DNA of 7,849 nucleotides from Pseudomonadales bacterium (GTDB lineage: Bacteria; Pseudomonadota; Gammaproteobacteria; Pseudomonadales; Pseudohongiellaceae), in the NCBI GenBank assembly GCA_022360535.1, contig JAKSCP010000294.1, forward strand, positions 1-7,849, in the 5' to 3' direction. Numbering within the stretch: the stretch's first letter is position 1; every line of letters starts with the position of its first letter. This document shows positions 5,736 through 7,849 of this stretch, piece by piece. Position numbers and translations under genes: made by a program. The notes beneath the pieces were generated by a model, which saw only the letters and a list, made by a program, of their open reading frames with translations, was not told where the DNA came from and did not search any database.

Positions 5736-5763
5736 ATAATGGGATCTTTCCCAGTCCCATAAT
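5736..5763. repeat. imperfect inverted repeat in the 205-base gap before the VOC gene
   Basis: ATAATGGGA (5736-5744) and TCCCATAAT (5755-5763) pair at eight of nine positions around a 10-base loop. Together with the hairpin just upstream it fills the first part of the 205-base gap 5686-5890. A smaller CCCCA/TGGGG stem lies at 5830-5846. None has a T run. Beyond these stems and a doubtful small minus-strand frame I see nothing defined in this gap. Confidence 0.35.
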
Positions 5764-5890
5764 TCACCGGACCCATGAATCTCAAGAAGTTGTTCCATTG
5801 TTGATGATTGGGCATACACTTGCAGAGCTCCCCACGGGAAATGGGGGTGTTCACTTCGTAAAAAGTTAGCTGCTTAGATAGAGAACGTGT

Positions 5891-6262
5891 ATGGCGAAAG
5901 CTCTGGGAATCGGCGGTGTATTTTTCAAATCTGCTGACCCTGCAGCGTTAGCATCTTGGTACCAAAAATGGCTTCATATCGAATTAGAGCAAACTTTTAA
6001 TGGCTGTTGCTTTTCTCCCGATCAGCTCCCAGCTAAATCTTTTGCGGTTTGGTCGCCATTTGAACGAAACACAGATTACTTTGATCCTTCAAAGCAGTCT
6101 TTCATGATTAATCTAATCGTTGATGATCTTTCAGAGGCACTTTCCCAAGTTGCAGAAGGTGGGGCAACACTGGTTGGCGAAACAGAAGAACTGGAGTTTG
6201 GGTATTTCGGATGGTTTATGGACCCGGACAACAATAAGGTTGAGCTCTGGCAACCGAAATGA
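5891..6262 (+). CDS. VOC-family (glyoxalase/bleomycin-resistance fold) protein
   Basis: A 123-residue single-domain vicinal oxygen chelate protein, the normal length for the family. The first beta-alpha-beta module opens with 'GIGGVFFKSADPAALASWYQKWL' region (6-28). The second module contains 'NLIVDDLSEALSQVAEGGA' (74-92) and ends in 'GWFMDPDNNKVELWQP' (107-122), the usual C-terminal strand with the conserved Glu118 that serves as metal ligand in many members. The N-terminal position where metal-dependent members carry His is occupied by a hydrophobic stretch, so metal binding and glyoxalase activity are not assured. The two cysteines in 'GCCFSP' are adjacent (39-40). ATG 5891 follows a weak AGAGAA five bases upstream. 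The gene is about 43% GC by hand count, clearly below the genes to its left. Substrate unknown; such proteins may act as isomerases, dioxygenases or drug-binding proteins. Confidence 0.87.
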   Translation: MAKALGIGGVFFKSADPAALASWYQKWLHIELEQTFNGCCFSPDQLPAKSFAVWSPFERNTDYFDPSKQSFMINLIVDDLSEALSQVAEGGATLVGETEELEFGYFGWFMDPDNNKVELWQPK

Positions 6263-6265
6263 CCC

Positions 6266-6295
6266 TTGAAATTTGTACGCACCAGCGGCTAAAAA
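6266..6295 (+). promoter_or_regulatory. possible sigma-70 promoter for the small secreted protein gene
   Basis: TTGAAA (6266-6271; five of six) and TAAAAA (6290-6295; four of six) are 18 bases apart. They begin four bases after the VOC stop codon and would give a leader of about 60 bases. The region is AT-rich, so a chance match is quite possible. Confidence 0.28.
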
Positions 6296-6334
6296 TCAAA
6301 TCGATCAAAGGCGTTATGTGTCCAGGTCGAAGTG

Positions 6335-6357
6335 GTGTAAACGGGGTAGAAGCAAAG
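6335..6357 (+). repeat. short diverged direct repeat, copy 2
   Basis: Matches 5686-5708 at 19 of 23 positions. This copy lies just upstream of the ATG at 6365 and contains part of the likely ribosome-binding region (AAAGAG, 6354-6359). Unlike copy 1 it does not form an evident hairpin. The two copies flank the VOC gene in direct orientation. Confidence 0.45.
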
Positions 6358-6364
6358 AGTAGTG

Positions 6365-6943
6365 ATGTCTAAATATACTGTTTTATTAGTGGCAGCTTTG
6401 TTCTCTGTCATCGCCTTGGCTCAGGATGCAAGTTACGACTCCAGCAATAATTTACTCTTGATACCCAGTATCAATGCTGAAGGCGCCTATTTTGCCAGAG
6501 TGATTCTCGCTTTAACCGACGACAATTTTTTGGAAGTGACTCAATTCTCCGAGTTAAGCAATGAAGAGAATCTAATATTAGCTCGGATAAATCAATCCAA
6601 CTGTTTAACGGCACACCCTTTAACCAAATTACTTGCTATCCCGGCATTTCAAACACTAGAGTCTTCTCTATGTCTTAAACAAAGTCTTGGCAGCGGAGCC
6701 GAAGGCGGAACCCTTTTCTCCTACTTGCTTATAGATCAGGAAGGACCCACTCTCGTTATAGATAACCGCCAGGTTGGCTTTTCGGCTTGTTGTCTGGAGA
6801 TTTATGATGGTATTAACAACATCCAGGCCGGATACTATGAATCAGAGGTATTCGTCGAATGGGACCTCTCGTCTCCGATAGAGTTATCCAGGGACTATGT
6901 CTTGAGATTAAGTTTCCCTCTATCGGAAACAGTAGAATATTAG
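6365..6943 (+). CDS. secreted hypothetical protein
   Basis: A 192-residue protein with a clear Sec signal peptide, 'MSKYTVLLVAALFSVIALAQ', probably cut after 'ALA' at residue 19. The mature N-terminus 'YDSSNNLLLIPSINAEGAYFARVILAL' region (24-50), followed by 'NFLEVTQ', resembles a short beta motif seen in many exported gammaproteobacterial proteins ('L-x-I-P-x-V' then 'Y-x-x-V-x-L-x-L'); this is from memory and not a named domain. The remainder (60-192) is not recognised. Four cysteines (80, 103, 142, 143) could form two disulfides, fitting a periplasmic or outer-surface location. ATG 6365 is preferred to the adjacent GTG 6362, because AAAGAG ends five bases before it. GC is about 43% by hand count, matching the VOC gene and lower than flanking genes. 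Function unknown. Confidence 0.7.
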   Translation: MSKYTVLLVAALFSVIALAQDASYDSSNNLLLIPSINAEGAYFARVILALTDDNFLEVTQFSELSNEENLILARINQSNCLTAHPLTKLLAIPAFQTLESSLCLKQSLGSGAEGGTLFSYLLIDQEGPTLVIDNRQVGFSACCLEIYDGINNIQAGYYESEVFVEWDLSSPIELSRDYVLRLSFPLSETVEY

Positions 6944-6975
6944 GCATTGAGCTAGCAGAGCTTCCATGCGAATAA

Positions 6976-7004
6976 CGGCACATTTGAGCGCTACACTTAA
7001 ACCG
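6976..7004. repeat. bulged stem-loop between the secreted protein and LysE-type genes
   Basis: CGG (6976-6978) pairs with CCG (7002-7004), and TTTGAG (6983-6988) with CTTAAA (6996-7001) including one G-T pair; four bases (CACA) bulge on the left arm and the loop has seven bases. No T run follows. It could end the upstream transcript or be incidental. Confidence 0.28.
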
Positions 7005-7028
7005 CAGTTAAACTATTAGAGGTTGCAA

Positions 7029-7637
7029 ATGACATTGGAATTCTTGGTCACATCGTTGGTAGTAGTGCTTTTGCCAGGAACGGGCGTTATCTACACACTG
7101 GCGATTGGACTTGGGCAAGGCTTTAAATCCAGTGTGGCTGCTGCCCTGGGATGTACTCTGGGGATTGTTCCCGCGGCTTTGGCGAGCATATTCGGCCTCG
7201 CCGCCTTATTGCACACCAGTGCGCTGGCTTTTCAAATTGTGAAATTCTTGGGTGTGCTGTACCTGTTTTATATGGCCTGGGGGATTTTGAAGGATAAGGG
7301 GGCTATGGAGGTTTCCGAAAGCAGGCAGACATCCAGTCTGGCTCAAGTCGCTATCACCGGAACGCTCTTGAACGTTTTGAACCCTAAACTTTCTCTTTTC
7401 TTTCTTGCTTTTCTGCCACAGTTCATCTCACCTGCATCGCCGAATGCCACCGCTGAACTGTTTGGATTAGCGGCAGTTTTCATGCTGATGACCTTGGCTG
7501 TTTTTGTCTGTTACGGTGCCTTCGCCGCATTGGCGCGCGATTATGTCATCCGAAGACCCTCTGTGATGCGATGGATTAGACGTTTCTTCGCAGGGACATT
7601 CGGGTTTCTGGGTGCGAGGTTGGCACTGTCCGACTAG
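7029..7637 (+). CDS. LysE/RhtB-family transporter (amino acid or metabolite exporter)
   Basis: A 202-residue inner membrane protein of the LysE superfamily, at the family's usual length. Motifs in order: 'LLPGTGVIYTLAIGLGQGFKSS' region (14-35), the family's N-terminal 'PGP-x(n)-G-x-x-x-G' block with PGT in place of PGP; 'AAALGCTLGIVPAALASIFGLAAL' region (37-60); 'FLGVLYLFYMAWGILK' (73-88); 'NVLNPKLSLFFLAFLPQF' (115-132), the conserved NPK loop; and 'FAGTFGFLGARLAL' at the C-terminus. About six transmembrane helices are expected. Members export amino acids such as lysine, homoserine or threonine, and related metabolites; the substrate cannot be read from sequence. ATG 7029 has AGAGG (7018-7022) six bases upstream and is better than the in-frame TTG at 7023. 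GC is higher here than in the two preceding genes. It appears to be a single-gene unit. Confidence 0.93.
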   Translation: MTLEFLVTSLVVVLLPGTGVIYTLAIGLGQGFKSSVAAALGCTLGIVPAALASIFGLAALLHTSALAFQIVKFLGVLYLFYMAWGILKDKGAMEVSESRQTSSLAQVAITGTLLNVLNPKLSLFFLAFLPQFISPASPNATAELFGLAAVFMLMTLAVFVCYGAFAALARDYVIRRPSVMRWIRRFFAGTFGFLGARLALSD

Positions 7638-7711
7638 CGCGGACTGTGTTCAACGCGTTATGTGTATGCCAACCTGACAGTCTGACCATGCAATGATTAT
7701 TGAGCTGGAAA

Positions 7712-7849
7712 ATGCCACTACCCTGGGAATATCAGAGAGCATCAGATGACTTCTACAGCTTCGTAACTGAGCTTCGGGACTTATCGAACTTTGGTAGCTC
7801 TCATCAAACCTATACTATGGTCCAGGGGGTATTTAGGACATATCGGAGT
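7712..7849 (+). CDS. DUF2267-like protein, N-terminal fragment (3' end outside window)
   Basis: From ATG 7712 an open frame of 46 codons runs to the window edge. It begins 'MPLPWEYQRASDDFYSFVTE' and continues with 'HQTYTMVQGVFRTYRS' (31-46). A 'YQxAsxxFxxFLxxxRd' helix followed by 'NQTYTxVxAVFxxFRRRL' is how I remember one group of DUF2267 proteins starting; those are about 130-140 residues of helical repeats with unknown function. The ribosome site is weak (TGAG, 7701-7704). An ATG at 7693 opens another frame that stops within 19 codons and is ignored. The 74 bases between the LysE-type stop and this start hold no clear promoter. The call rests on 46 residues only. Confidence 0.65.
   Translation, partial: MPLPWEYQRASDDFYSFVTELRDLSNFGSSHQTYTMVQGVFRTYRS

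Noticed and set aside
7377..7383. TTGAACC on the plus strand inside the LysE-type gene.
   Set aside because: No CGAC or CGTC lies 16-17 bases downstream and the site is mid-gene, in the conserved NPK-loop codons.
6263..7670. Integron gene-cassette array (attC sites after the VOC, secreted-protein and LysE-type genes).
   Set aside because: GTTATGT and GTTAAAC boxes occur after the genes, but no matching RYYYAAC half lies at a suitable distance upstream, the folded elements are too short, and no integrase is seen.
7638..7680. CGCG/CGCG stem after the LysE-type gene as a terminator.
   Set aside because: Only four base pairs around a 12-base loop and no T run; too weak to call.

Overview
The window looks like a piece of a gammaproteobacterial chromosome, probably a marine or other free-living heterotroph. 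This is inferred from protein families (DUF6351, DUF6768 beside an ECF sigma factor, and the 'TANGKPDLQGYW' secreted family), Shine-Dalgarno-led compact genes and roughly 50-55% GC. No rRNA, tRNA, CRISPR, transposase or integrase was seen, so the taxon stays an inference.

Left edge (1-231): the C-terminal tail of a DUF6351-type protein on the + strand, convergent with the next operon across a 13-base gap. Minus-strand operon (2138 down to 245): an ECF sigma factor with a TTG start, a small two-helix membrane protein of the DUF6768 type, and a membrane-anchored leucine-carboxyl-methyltransferase-family (LCM/TIGR00027-like) protein. Plus-strand operon (2282-4589): an ABC ATPase and two six-helix ABC-2-like permeases, overlapping or nearly abutting. 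They resemble the Rv2686c-Rv2688c drug-efflux type.

The main discovery candidate is the 143-base gap between these two operons. It holds a perfect 8+8 inverted repeat (2183-2202). Each arm ends in TTGAACC reading outward, and on both strands exactly 16 bases later comes CGAC. This is the form of an ECF promoter (GAAC-type -35, CGTC/CGAC-type -10) built twice, back to back. The simplest reading is that the sigma factor drives its own operon and the exporter operon from one symmetric bidirectional promoter. That would make sigma, DUF6768, the membrane methyltransferase and the exporter one regulon, plausibly an envelope or toxic-compound stress module.

Right half (4590-7849): independent single genes, all on the + strand. 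They are a secreted uncharacterised protein (4705-5685), a VOC/glyoxalase-fold protein (5891-6262), a secreted hypothetical protein (6365-6943), a LysE/RhtB-family exporter (7029-7637) and the first 46 codons of a DUF2267-like gene cut by the window edge (7712-7849). The VOC and small secreted genes are clearly more AT-rich (about 43% GC by hand count) than their neighbours and are flanked by diverged short repeats, which suggests a recently acquired or decaying accessory patch.
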